A DNA stretch of 64,000 nucleotides from the NCBI RefSeq assembly GCF_016881005.1, contig NZ_JACOPV010000003.1:372001-436000 (forward strand), read 5' to 3'. The translations under genes and the position numbers were made by a program. The notes under the pieces were generated by a model, which saw nothing but the letters and a program-made list of their open reading frames with translations, did not search any database and was not told the origin of the DNA. Numbering within the stretch: position 1 is the stretch's first letter; each line of letters begins with the position of its first letter. Of this stretch, positions 47,211 to 55,345 are shown piece by piece. The DNA is from Pseudomonas arcuscaelestis. GTDB taxonomy: Bacteria; Pseudomonadota; Gammaproteobacteria; Pseudomonadales; Pseudomonadaceae.

Positions 47211-48089
47211 ATGGACATCCACTTCACACCCGATGAACTTGCCTTCCGTGAGGAGGTAAGAAGCTTTCTGCGTGAAAAACTGCCGGCGAGCCTGGCAGCC
47301 AAGGTCAAGCTTGGCAAACGTCAGTCCAAGGCCGATATCTGCGGCTGGATGAACACCCTCAACGCGCGTGGCTGGTACGCCAACGGTTGGCCGGTAGAGC
47401 TGGGCGGTACGGGCTGGAGTGTGATCCAGAAGCACATCTTCGATGAAGAATGCGCCCGGGTCGGTGCACCGCGGGTGCTGCCGTTCGGTGTGGTCATGGT
47501 CGGGCCGGTGATCATCAAGTTTGGCACCCCGGAGCAGAAGGCTCACTTTCTGCCACGCATCCTCGATGGCACCGACTGGTGGGCGCAGGGCTATTCGGAA
47601 TCGGCCGATGAACTGGGATCCCTGGCGGTGGCCAAGCTGCTCAAGGCTGTGGCCGACAAAGAACAACCACAACTGGTGATCCTGGGCAAGCAAGCCATCG
47701 ACAGTGACAACAACCAGACCGGCCAGATGCTCGCTGCGCTGAGCGGTTATGCCCAAGGCACGTTCGCCTCCAAGGTCGAAGTCGCTGGCGACAAGATCAA
47801 TGTCACCCGTGAAGTCGACGGCGGCCTGCAGACGGTAGCGTTGAACCTGCCTGCAATCGTCACCACCGACCTGCGCCTGAACGAGCCGCGCTATGCGTCG
47901 CTGCCAAACATCATGAAGGCCAAGAAGAAGCCGCTGGAGACTGTCACCCCACAAGCGCTAGGTGTGAGCACGGCATCGACAGTCAGCACCTTGAACGTAG
48001 AAGCACCGGCTACCCGCAGTGCCGGGATCAAGGTCAAGTCGGTGGCGGAACTGGTTGAGAAACTGAAGAACGAGGCGAAGGTAATCTGA
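47211..48089 (+). CDS. Chimeric protein: acyl-CoA dehydrogenase N-terminus fused in frame to EtfB C-terminus
   Basis: A 292-aa open frame. Residues 1-130 are the N-terminal helical domain of a large acyl-CoA dehydrogenase ([28 protein letters not shown]). From residue 131 it is electron-transfer flavoprotein beta: [40 protein letters not shown], the recognition-loop segment [20 protein letters not shown] and the usual C-terminus KLKNEAKVI. Missing are the dehydrogenase's FAD and catalytic domains and about 86 N-terminal EtfB residues that help bind AMP. The fusion point lies at about 47598-47603. The stop overlaps etfA as in a normal etfBA pair. Probably a deletion product; neither activity is expected to be normal. 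Confidence 0.85.
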   Translation: MDIHFTPDELAFREEVRSFLREKLPASLAAKVKLGKRQSKADICGWMNTLNARGWYANGWPVELGGTGWSVIQKHIFDEECARVGAPRVLPFGVVMVGPVIIKFGTPEQKAHFLPRILDGTDWWAQGYSESADELGSLAVAKLLKAVADKEQPQLVILGKQAIDSDNNQTGQMLAALSGYAQGTFASKVEVAGDKINVTREVDGGLQTVALNLPAIVTTDLRLNEPRYASLPNIMKAKKKPLETVTPQALGVSTASTVSTLNVEAPATRSAGIKVKSVAELVEKLKNEAKVI

Positions 48090-49021
48090 TGACAATCCTG
48101 GTTATTGCAGAACACAGCCACGCTGAACTTGCCGCCGCCACCTTGAACACGGTCACGGCCGCACAGCAAATCGGTGCTGAGGTGCATGTGTTGGTGGCCG
48201 GTGCCGATATCGACGGCGCTGTTAGTGCCGCGCAGGCCATCGACGGTGTCAGTACCGTGCTGGTGGCCAACGATGCAGCGTATGCGCATCAGTTGGCGGA
48301 AAACCTGGCGCCGCTGATCGCTGAGTTGGCCGCGGGCTACAGTCATGTGCTGGCACCGGCCACCTCCAATGGCAAGAACCTTCTGCCACGGGTAGCGGCG
48401 CTGCTCGATGTCGATCAGATCTCCGAGATTACCGCGGTGGTCTCGGCTGACACCTTCAAGCGGCCGATCTACGCGGGCAACGCCATTGCCACGGTACAGT
48501 CGAGTGCGCCGATCAAGGTCATCACGGTGCGCGGTACCGCGTTTGCCAGTGCGGGGTGCTCAGCTGCTGGGCAAGCCCGCGTGCAGCCAGTGGCCAGTGT
48601 GCCTTGCGGGCAGGTCTCCTGCTTTGTTGCCGAGGCGTTGGCCAGCTCTGATCGGCCGGAGCTGACCGCAGCGAAGATCGTCGTGTCGGGCGGTCGCGGC
48701 ATGCAGAACGGTGACAACTTCAAGCACCTGTACAGCCTGGCCGACAAGCTTGGCGCAGGGGTGGGCGCTTCGCGTGCGGCGGTTGACGCCGGTTTTGTCG
48801 CCAACGACATGCAGGTCGGGCAGACCGGCAAAATCGTTGCGCCACAGTTGTACATTGCCGTCGGCATTTCGGGTGCGATTCAGCACCTGGCAGGGATGAA
48901 AGACTCCAAGGTGATCGTGGCGATCAACAAGGACGAAGAAGCACCGATCTTCCAGGTTGCCGATTACGGCCTGGTGGCTGACCTGTTCGAGGCGGTGCCT
49001 GAGCTGCAAGCCTCTCTCTAA
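48089..49021 (+). CDS. etfA: Electron-transfer flavoprotein alpha subunit
   Basis: A 310-aa complete EtfA. The C-terminal FAD domain is clear: [55 protein letters not shown] and [10 protein letters not shown]. With EtfB it takes electrons from acyl-CoA dehydrogenases to the quinone pool. Start ATG 48089 overlaps the chimeric etfB stop (TGATG). Its beta partner here is truncated, so function depends on EtfB from another locus. Confidence 0.93.
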   Translation: MTILVIAEHSHAELAAATLNTVTAAQQIGAEVHVLVAGADIDGAVSAAQAIDGVSTVLVANDAAYAHQLAENLAPLIAELAAGYSHVLAPATSNGKNLLPRVAALLDVDQISEITAVVSADTFKRPIYAGNAIATVQSSAPIKVITVRGTAFASAGCSAAGQARVQPVASVPCGQVSCFVAEALASSDRPELTAAKIVVSGGRGMQNGDNFKHLYSLADKLGAGVGASRAAVDAGFVANDMQVGQTGKIVAPQLYIAVGISGAIQHLAGMKDSKVIVAINKDEEAPIFQVADYGLVADLFEAVPELQASL

Positions 49022-49095
49022 TCGACCTTCCTGTCCCTGGCCGCTGGCGTCTGCAACGTCGGCGGCCTGCGCAACTGTCAGCCAAGGAGTGCTCC

Positions 49096-50424
49096 ATGAA
49101 TGACGCCGTCGTACTGCCGGCTGCGGCCGAGCAGGATGAGCAGCAAACCCGCGCGGTTTACCGCAAAGTAATTCTGCGCCTGCTGCCGTACCTGTTCCTG
49201 GCCTATGCCATCAACACCATCGATCGCTTGAACGTGTCCTTCGCCAAGCTGCGCATGGCCGAAGACATTGCCCTTACCGATGCTGCCTACGGCATTGGTG
49301 CAGGGATTTTCTACCTCGGCTACATCCTCTTCGAAGTGCCAAGCAACATATATCTGCAGCGCATTGGCGCGCGAGCCACCCTGACTCGAATCATGGTGCT
49401 GTGGGGGGCGGTGACTGTGGCAACGGCCTTTGTCACCACGCCGGGACAGTTGATTGCCGCACGGTTTCTGCTCGGGGTTGCCGAGGCCGGGTTCTTCCCG
49501 GGCGTCATCCTTTACCTGACCTTCTGGTTCCCCGCTGCGTTGCGAGCGCGCATCCCCGCAGTGTTTCTAATGGCAGCGATGATCGCCGGAATCGTCAGCG
49601 GGCCGCTGGCGGGCTATATCATGAGTCATTTCGGCGGTTTCATGGGCTTGCGAGACTGGCAGGTGCTGTTTGTATTCGAGGGGGTGCCGGCTATGTTGCT
49701 GGGGCTGTTTGGCTGGTTCTGGCTGGTCGACAAACCGGCCGACGCGCCGTGGCTGAGCACCCGCGAGAAGCAGCTGTTGGCCAACGCCCTGGCCCAGGGA
49801 CAGGCCGCCGGTAGTGCTCATGCCAGCCTTGCCCAGGTACTGCGCAACCCGCGGGTGTACATTGCCGGATTGGTGTTCTTTTGCCTGTACAGCGGCTCGA
49901 ATACCGTGTCGTACTGGATGCCCACACTGATCCGCGGCTTCGGCGTGGAGAATCTCAAGACCATTGGTATGCTCGCGAGCATTCCCTACCTGTTGGCATT
50001 GGTGGGTATGTACCTGCTGGCGCGCAGCTCCGACAAGCGCCTTGAACGACGCTGGCATGTGGCGGTGACGGTAATGGTCGGCGCCAGTTGCTTCTTTCTG
50101 CTGGGGCCGGCACAAGGCAATCTGGTTGCCTCGGTGGCGCTGATGAGTGTCGGCGCGGCAGCGTCACTGACCTCGCTGTCGTTGTTCTGGACCATTCCCC
50201 CAGCACTGCTAACGCCTGCAGCGGCACCGGTCGGGATTGCGGTTATCAGTTGCATTGGTGGCCTGGCGGGCGTTGTCAGCCAGATTGCCGTTGGTGCGAT
50301 CAAGTCAGCGACCGGGGATTTGTACCTGGCCTTCGATCTGATTGGTGGTGTACTGATTGTGGGTGTGCTGGTGTTGCTGCTGGCAATACCTGCGCGGCAA
50401 CTGACCGAACGCGCCAAACCCTGA
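49096..50424 (+). CDS. MFS transporter, anion:cation symporter family
   Basis: A 442-aa, 12-helix major facilitator. Family motifs AINTIDRLNVSFAKLRM near helix 1, YLGYILFEVPSN and FLLGVAEAGFFPGVILYL match the ACS family (phthalate, tartrate, sugar-acid carriers). It probably imports an organic acid or exports an intermediate. Start ATG 49096 after AAGGAGTGCTCC, 74 nt after etfA; last plus-strand gene before the convergent metallohydrolase. Confidence 0.85.
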   Translation: MNDAVVLPAAAEQDEQQTRAVYRKVILRLLPYLFLAYAINTIDRLNVSFAKLRMAEDIALTDAAYGIGAGIFYLGYILFEVPSNIYLQRIGARATLTRIMVLWGAVTVATAFVTTPGQLIAARFLLGVAEAGFFPGVILYLTFWFPAALRARIPAVFLMAAMIAGIVSGPLAGYIMSHFGGFMGLRDWQVLFVFEGVPAMLLGLFGWFWLVDKPADAPWLSTREKQLLANALAQGQAAGSAHASLAQVLRNPRVYIAGLVFFCLYSGSNTVSYWMPTLIRGFGVENLKTIGMLASIPYLLALVGMYLLARSSDKRLERRWHVAVTVMVGASCFFLLGPAQGNLVASVALMSVGAAASLTSLSLFWTIPPALLTPAAAPVGIAVISCIGGLAGVVSQIAVGAIKSATGDLYLAFDLIGGVLIVGVLVLLLAIPARQLTERAKP

Positions 50425-50465
50425 ACAGGTAGGCGCGGGCTCTCCCCGCAATGGGGAAAAGGAAT

Positions 50466-50486
50466 CGCGGGGCGCGAAGCCCCGCG
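50466..50486. terminator. Bidirectional terminator hairpin between convergent genes
   Basis: CGCGGGGC (50466-50473) and GCCCCGCG (50479-50486) pair perfectly with a 5-nt loop. It lies between the MFS stop and the minus-strand metallohydrolase stop. AAAA/TTTT tracts lie near both sides (GAAAAT on plus, CCTTTTCC on minus). Confidence 0.6.
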
Positions 50487-50494
50487 AAAATCCC

Positions 50495-52471
50495 TTAAGG
50501 TGTGACGATATTGAACCAGGGCGAGAAGGTATCGAGCATGCCCAGTAGTTCGCCGAGCTTCTTGCTGTCACCCTGGATCTGGATATCGCCTTGCTTGATG
50601 GCCGTTGGGAAATCCAGTTGGCGCAGGCTGATTTTATCCAGCGTGGCTTTATCCATTGTCACGGTGACCGCAGCTTTCGCGTTCTGGGTACCCGAGCGGT
50701 GCGTCAGCACGCCGTTGCGCAAGGTCAATGCAAACGGCTGGTCGAGGTCGCTGAACACCCAGTTCAAGGTCATGTCGTGACCCTGGGCCTTCTGCGAATC
50801 CAGGCGCACGGCCAGGTAATCGAAGAACATCGACGGTGACATGGCCTGGATCATGTCCGGGGAGTTGGTGCCACCTTGGTACTGCGGCACACCCTGGCGC
50901 AGTTCCATGGCCCCGGTCAGGTACATGTTGCGCCAAAGGGCGTTTTCGCTCTGATAGCCCAATTGCTCCATGGCCCGGGCCTGAAGCTCGCGCGCCTCTT
51001 GGTTGTCGGGGGCGAAGAACACCAGGTTGTTGCCCAGTTGCACAGCCCAGCGATACTCGCCGTTGGCCAGTGCTTCCTTCATTTTCTCCATGGCCGGCGT
51101 AAGGCCTCCCAAGGCTTTGACGAAATGTTCGGCGGCCTGCTCGGGTGGCAGTGGGTTAAGGTTTGCCGGGTTGCCGTCGTAGTAGCCGAGGTAACGCTGG
51201 TACACGGCCCGCGAGTTGTGGCTCAGGGAGCCGTAGTAGCCCCGGGTGTACCACTTATTCTCCAGGTCGCCCGGCAGTTTCTGCATGTCCGCGGCAATTT
51301 CCGCGGGGGTCAGGCCTTGGTTGAGCAGGTGTAAGGTGCGGTCGTTGAGGAAAGCATACATGTCACGCTGGTCAGCGAGCAGGGTGCGCACGCGTTCACC
51401 GGTCCAGGTCGGCCAGTTGTGCGAAACGAACATGACGTCGGTCTTGTCGCCGTAGCGCTCGAGGCTGGCATCGATGTACTGCGCCCAGGCCTTGGCATCG
51501 CGCACCAGGGCACCACGCGGGGTGAGGATGTTGTGCATCATCTGCGTGGTGTTTTCAGACATGCACAACGCGCGCAGTTGCGGCAGGTACATGTTCATCT
51601 CAGAAGGTGCTTCGGTGCCGGGGGTCAGTTGGAACTCGACATCGACTCCGTCGATACGGTGAGTTTCGTAAGGGTCCTTGATCGATACGGTCGGTGCGAT
51701 CAGGGTGATCGTGCCACCCACGGGGGTCGATTTGCCCATGCCCGCATCGACCTGGCCCTTTTCACCGCGCGGCAGCAGGCTGCCGAACTGGTACAAGGCG
51801 CGGCGGCTCATGGCGGTACCGGCGAAGATATTCTCGCTGACCACATGTTCCATGAAACCGCTCGGCGCGTAGATTTTCACCTTGCCCGACTGCACGTCGG
51901 CGTCGTCGACAATGCCTTTGACGCCGCCGAAGTGGTCGGCATGCGTGTGGCTGTAGATTACCGCGACCACCGGCTTTTTCGGACGGTGCTGATAGTACAG
52001 GTCCAGTGCGGTGCGAGCGGTTTCGGAAACAGTCAGCGGGTCGATGATGATCAGGCCCTGATCGCCTTCGATCACGGTCATGTTCGATACGTCCATCCCG
52101 CGCAACTGGTAAATGCGCTCGGAAACCTGGAACAAGCCGGCATGGCTGTTCAACTGGCCCAGGCGCCACAGGCTCGGGTTGACACTGTCGGGCACCTGGT
52201 CTTTGTCGAGGAACTGATACGCAGTGGTGTCCCAAACCACCTTACCGTCGGCGCGTTTGATCTGACCGTTGAATGCTGCGATCAAACCGCGACTGACAGA
52301 CTCGTAGTCAGCGCGATCAGTAAACGGCAACTGGCTCAGAACCGCCTTGTTGCTACTGATCGTCTGGCTTGAGGCAGGTTGGTTGAGGGCAGGCTCGGCT
52401 GCGTACAGCATCGGGCTGTTGATGGCAGCGATTGTTGCAGCCAGCAGCAGGGGTTTGAAGACGTGTTTCAT
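50495..52471 (-). CDS. Exported SDS-type alkylsulfatase (class III, metallo-beta-lactamase fold)
   Basis: A 658-aa protein with signal peptide (residues 1-25, ending MLYA-AE). Zinc-binding HTHADH at 175-180 in VAVIYSHTHADHFGG; TEAPSEMNMYLPQLRALCMSE and VSHNWPTWTGE are typical of SdsA1-like alkylsulfatases. The C-terminal ~125 residues form an SCP-2-like domain, as in that family. It would hydrolyse alkyl sulfate esters to alcohol plus sulfate in the periplasm. Start ATG 52471 has GGTGG upstream; the in-frame extension to 52567 is not family-like. Divergent to the racemase gene with operator-like sites between. Confidence 0.87.
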   Translation of the reverse strand: MKHVFKPLLLAATIAAINSPMLYAAEPALNQPASSQTISSNKAVLSQLPFTDRADYESVSRGLIAAFNGQIKRADGKVVWDTTAYQFLDKDQVPDSVNPSLWRLGQLNSHAGLFQVSERIYQLRGMDVSNMTVIEGDQGLIIIDPLTVSETARTALDLYYQHRPKKPVVAVIYSHTHADHFGGVKGIVDDADVQSGKVKIYAPSGFMEHVVSENIFAGTAMSRRALYQFGSLLPRGEKGQVDAGMGKSTPVGGTITLIAPTVSIKDPYETHRIDGVDVEFQLTPGTEAPSEMNMYLPQLRALCMSENTTQMMHNILTPRGALVRDAKAWAQYIDASLERYGDKTDVMFVSHNWPTWTGERVRTLLADQRDMYAFLNDRTLHLLNQGLTPAEIAADMQKLPGDLENKWYTRGYYGSLSHNSRAVYQRYLGYYDGNPANLNPLPPEQAAEHFVKALGGLTPAMEKMKEALANGEYRWAVQLGNNLVFFAPDNQEARELQARAMEQLGYQSENALWRNMYLTGAMELRQGVPQYQGGTNSPDMIQAMSPSMFFDYLAVRLDSQKAQGHDMTLNWVFSDLDQPFALTLRNGVLTHRSGTQNAKAAVTVTMDKATLDKISLRQLDFPTAIKQGDIQIQGDSKKLGELLGMLDTFSPWFNIVTP

Positions 52472-52575
52472 GAATCCACCTTGGTTATTGTTATGCGTAA
52501 CGGGTGTGTTCACCCACCTTGACGTTGCAGGTCTTGGAAACTGCACACTAAAGGACGGGGTGGGCAATGGCAGTA

Positions 52576-52655
52576 GATCGAACGAACCATACGCTTCGTT
52601 TGCGCACTATCGGTGTGGCGGCTGCAGCGGTGGCTTTGGTTCATTCGAACGATTG
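52576..52655. promoter_or_regulatory. Divergent pair of GGTTCRTTCGA-type operator sites
   Basis: Plus strand: GGTTCATTCGAACGATTG at 52638-52655, ahead of the racemase. Minus strand: GGTTCGTTCGATC, the complement of 52576-52588, ahead of the alkylsulfatase. The near-identity and opposite orientation suggest one regulator serves both genes. The same core appears at 36707-36720 and 34851-34864. Confidence 0.6.
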
Positions 52656-52714
52656 TCGCGGCAGGCGCAGGCACTAGGCTTGATGTCATCAAACAACCAC
52701 AAAGGTGTAGCGCA

Positions 52715-53851
52715 ATGTCAGGACCGTTGGCAGGGTTGAAAGTTGTAGAGATGGCAGGGCTTGGGCCGGCGCCCTTTTGCGCGATGATGCTGGCGGACAT
52801 GGGCGCCGAGGTGATTCGTATCGAAAAGCCTGTGAAGGCCGAGGCCGTCGACAATAGCCGTGTACAGGTGCTCAATCGCGGCCGTCGTTCGCTGGCCATC
52901 GACATGCGTGCCGAGGGTGCCACCGAGACCGTCCTGGCGCTGATCGCCAAGGCGGATATCCTCATCGAGGGCTTTCGCCCTGGCGTCATGGAACGAATGG
53001 GCTTGGGTCCGGAGGTATGCCTGGCGCGTAACCCGAAGCTGGTCTACGGACGCATGACCGGCTGGGGCCAGTTCGGTCCCCTGGCGCACGCGGCGGGGCA
53101 CGATATCAACTACATCGCGATTGCCGGTGCCTTGCATGCCATTGGCCGTGCAGGCGAAAAACCGGTGGTGCCGTTGAATTACGTTGGTGACTTTGGTGGC
53201 GGCGGCATGCTGTTGGGTTTTGGCGTGCTCTGCGCACTTACCGAGGCGCGCAGTTCGGGCAAAGGCCAGGTGGTCGATGCAGCCATGACCGATGGCACCG
53301 CGTTGCTCTCGGCGATGATGTACGGGTTCAAGGCCGCGGGGGCCTGGAACAATGAGCGTGGCGACAACCTGCTCGATGGCGGCGCACACTTCTACGATAC
53401 GTATCGTTGTGCCGATGGCAAGTTCATCGCCATTGGAGCTATCGAACCGCAGTTCTATTCTTTGTTGCTCAAGCTGTGCAACATTACCGACCCGGCGTTC
53501 CATACCCAGCGGGACAAGTCGGCCTGGGCACCGCTCAAGGAGCGCATGAGCGCGTTGTTCATGACGCAGACGCGGCAGCAGTGGTGCGCATTGCTCGAAG
53601 GCACTGATGCCTGTTTTGCTCCGGTACTGGATTGGGACGAGGCAGCAGAGCATCCGCACAATATCGAGCGCGAGACCTTTATTCGTGTGGATGGGGTGTT
53701 GCAGCCGGCGCCTGCACCACGTTTTAGTCGCAGCGTGCCCCCAACCCCGAGCGCCCCTAGGCCGAGCGGGGCCGACAGCGAGGCCATCCTGGCCGACTGG
53801 GGCATCGACAATGAGCGGATCGAGGCGTTGAAAGCGCAGCGCATTATCTAA
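52715..53851 (+). CDS. Alpha-methylacyl-CoA racemase-like (CoA transferase family III)
   Basis: A 378-aa CaiB/BaiF protein. [20 protein letters not shown] and [15 protein letters not shown], then GRNPKL-like [20 protein letters not shown] with [14 protein letters not shown] match the AMACR group (His and Asp of the active site are in AGHDINY). AMACR epimerises (2R)-methylacyl-CoA to the (2S) form needed by acyl-CoA oxidases/dehydrogenases, so its presence implies alpha-methyl-branched intermediates. Start ATG 52715; the in-frame upstream extension is not family-like. Confidence 0.85.
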   Translation: MSGPLAGLKVVEMAGLGPAPFCAMMLADMGAEVIRIEKPVKAEAVDNSRVQVLNRGRRSLAIDMRAEGATETVLALIAKADILIEGFRPGVMERMGLGPEVCLARNPKLVYGRMTGWGQFGPLAHAAGHDINYIAIAGALHAIGRAGEKPVVPLNYVGDFGGGGMLLGFGVLCALTEARSSGKGQVVDAAMTDGTALLSAMMYGFKAAGAWNNERGDNLLDGGAHFYDTYRCADGKFIAIGAIEPQFYSLLLKLCNITDPAFHTQRDKSAWAPLKERMSALFMTQTRQQWCALLEGTDACFAPVLDWDEAAEHPHNIERETFIRVDGVLQPAPAPRFSRSVPPTPSAPRPSGADSEAILADWGIDNERIEALKAQRII

Positions 53852-53872
53852 ATCACATTTGCCGCATGCCTA

Positions 53873-53890
53873 CCCGCTTGGAGGGGGCGA
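53873..53890 (+). promoter_or_regulatory. CCCGCTTGGAGGGGGCGA element, weak relative of the CCCCC-N9-GGGGG sites
   Basis: This sits ~60 nt before the acyl-CoA dehydrogenase start at 53949. It shares AGGGGGCG with the palindromic elements at 55113 and 58188 but its left arm is incomplete. Confidence 0.3.
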
Positions 53891-53948
53891 ATCCGGCTGC
53901 GGCGGCCATAAGGTGACGCGAAGTATCCACGTACCCCGAGGGCAATCC

Positions 53949-55091
53949 ATGATTCCGCGTACTTTGTTCGATCATGAGCATGAAGCGTTCCGCAGTACCG
54001 TTCGGCGTTTTCTGGCGGAGGAGTGCACGCCATTCCACGAACAATGGGAAGAGGATCATTTGGTTCCCCGGCAGGTCTGGCAGCGCGCCGGTGAGTTGGG
54101 CATGCTCAATGCCACCACTCCAGAAGCCTATGGCGGCCTGGGCCTGGATCGGCGTTTTTCGATGATTTCGGTCGAAGAGGTCGCCCGTGCCGGGCTCTCC
54201 GGGCTCAATGGTTTCAATGTGCATGACATCTGCGCTGGCTATTTCATCAACTTCGGCACCGAGGCGCAGAAGCTGCAGTGGTTGCCAAAAATGGCCAGCG
54301 GTGAAGCCATCGCCGCCGTAGCCATGACCGAGCCCGATACCGGCTCGGACCTGCAGGCAGTCAAGACCCGTGCGGTGCTCGACGGTGACGAATACGTCAT
54401 CAACGGTGCCAAGACGTTTATCTCCAACGGCACCAACAGCGACATCATCGTGGTGATTGCCAAAACCGGTAACAGTGGCAAGGGTTCGCGGGATATCTCG
54501 CTGATTCTGGTGGAAGCCGACCGTGCCGGGGTAAGCAAGTCCAAACCACTGCGCAAGGTCGGTATGCACGCCCAGGACACCACCATGGTGTTTTTCCAGG
54601 ACGTGCGCGTGCCTGCGGCGAATGTGCTCGGTGGCGAACCGGGCCAGGGCTTCTATCAATTGATGAAGGAGCTGGCCTGGGAGCGCCTGAGCATTGGCAT
54701 TCTTGCTATCGCCGCCAGTCAGGCGGTGCTGGAGCAGACCATCGACTACACCCGCGAACGCAAGGTGTTCGGCAAGCCGATCATCGAATTTCAGAATTCG
54801 CGCTTCAAGTTGGCCGAGCTCAAGACCGAGATCGCCTTGGGCCAGACCTTCACCGATCGCTGCATGGAGCTGATTCTGCAGCACGAATTGAGTCCTGAGG
54901 CGGCGGCAGCAGCAAAGCTCTGGTGTACGGAGCTGTACTCGAAGGTGGTCGACCAGTGCGTGCAGTTGCATGGTGGTAACGGCTACATGCTGGAATATCC
55001 GGTGGCCCGGCATTATCTGGACAGTCGCGTCAACCGTATTTACGGGGGAGCCAACGACATCATGCGTGAATTGGTAGCACGAACGCTCTGA
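53949..55091 (+). CDS. Acyl-CoA dehydrogenase, IVD/long-chain type (paralogue A)
   Basis: A 380-aa full-length enzyme. AVAMTEPDTGSDLQAVKTRA, YVINGAKTFISNGTNSDI, QLHGGNGYMLEYPVARHYLD. The base Glu is in LAWERLSI; the C-terminal motif IYGGANDIMREL lacks Glu at the medium-chain position. It is closely similar to the dehydrogenase at 58290-59435 through nearly its whole length, so the two arose by duplication around the regulator gene between them. Start ATG 53949. Confidence 0.87.
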   Translation: MIPRTLFDHEHEAFRSTVRRFLAEECTPFHEQWEEDHLVPRQVWQRAGELGMLNATTPEAYGGLGLDRRFSMISVEEVARAGLSGLNGFNVHDICAGYFINFGTEAQKLQWLPKMASGEAIAAVAMTEPDTGSDLQAVKTRAVLDGDEYVINGAKTFISNGTNSDIIVVIAKTGNSGKGSRDISLILVEADRAGVSKSKPLRKVGMHAQDTTMVFFQDVRVPAANVLGGEPGQGFYQLMKELAWERLSIGILAIAASQAVLEQTIDYTRERKVFGKPIIEFQNSRFKLAELKTEIALGQTFTDRCMELILQHELSPEAAAAAKLWCTELYSKVVDQCVQLHGGNGYMLEYPVARHYLDSRVNRIYGGANDIMRELVARTL

Positions 55092-55112
55092 AGTGTGGGG
55101 CCGATATCGACA

Positions 55113-55135
55113 CCCCCCTCACTTGTAGGGGGCGG
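55113..55135. promoter_or_regulatory. CCCCC-N9-GGGGG palindrome upstream of LuxR regulator 3
   Basis: CCCCCC (55113-55118), 9 nt, then GGGGGCGG (55128-55135). A matching element with the same spacing sits at 58189-58208 before the next acyl-CoA dehydrogenase. Candidate operator; autoregulation by regulator 3 is possible. No other gene is seen in 55092-55345. Confidence 0.5.
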
Positions 55136-55345
55136 TTTGTATCGGTTCCCCGCCACCATCTGTGCCAGGCGGATCACCGCGGTTACCGCAAGCCAGTGCG
55201 TGGCGCTGATACGTGCTGACTTTGACGGTATTCGGGTTAATAATCCGACAATCGCCAGAACGTGGCCACACCTTGCCTTTCCCCATCGTGCAGCGCCCGA
55301 GTCGCTGTGTCGTCGGGCTGGGCAGGATCGGAGACCAGTCAGCAC

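Noticed and set aside
47211..48089. A natural bifunctional acyl-CoA dehydrogenase-ETF enzyme
   Set aside because: The dehydrogenase part stops right after the first helical domain, before FAD binding and catalysis, and EtfB lacks its N-terminal strand region; a functional fusion would keep complete domains.
50495..52471. True beta-lactamase or glyoxalase
   Set aside because: Length, signal peptide, THADH motif context and C-terminal SCP-2-like domain fit SDS-type alkylsulfatases, not antibiotic hydrolases.
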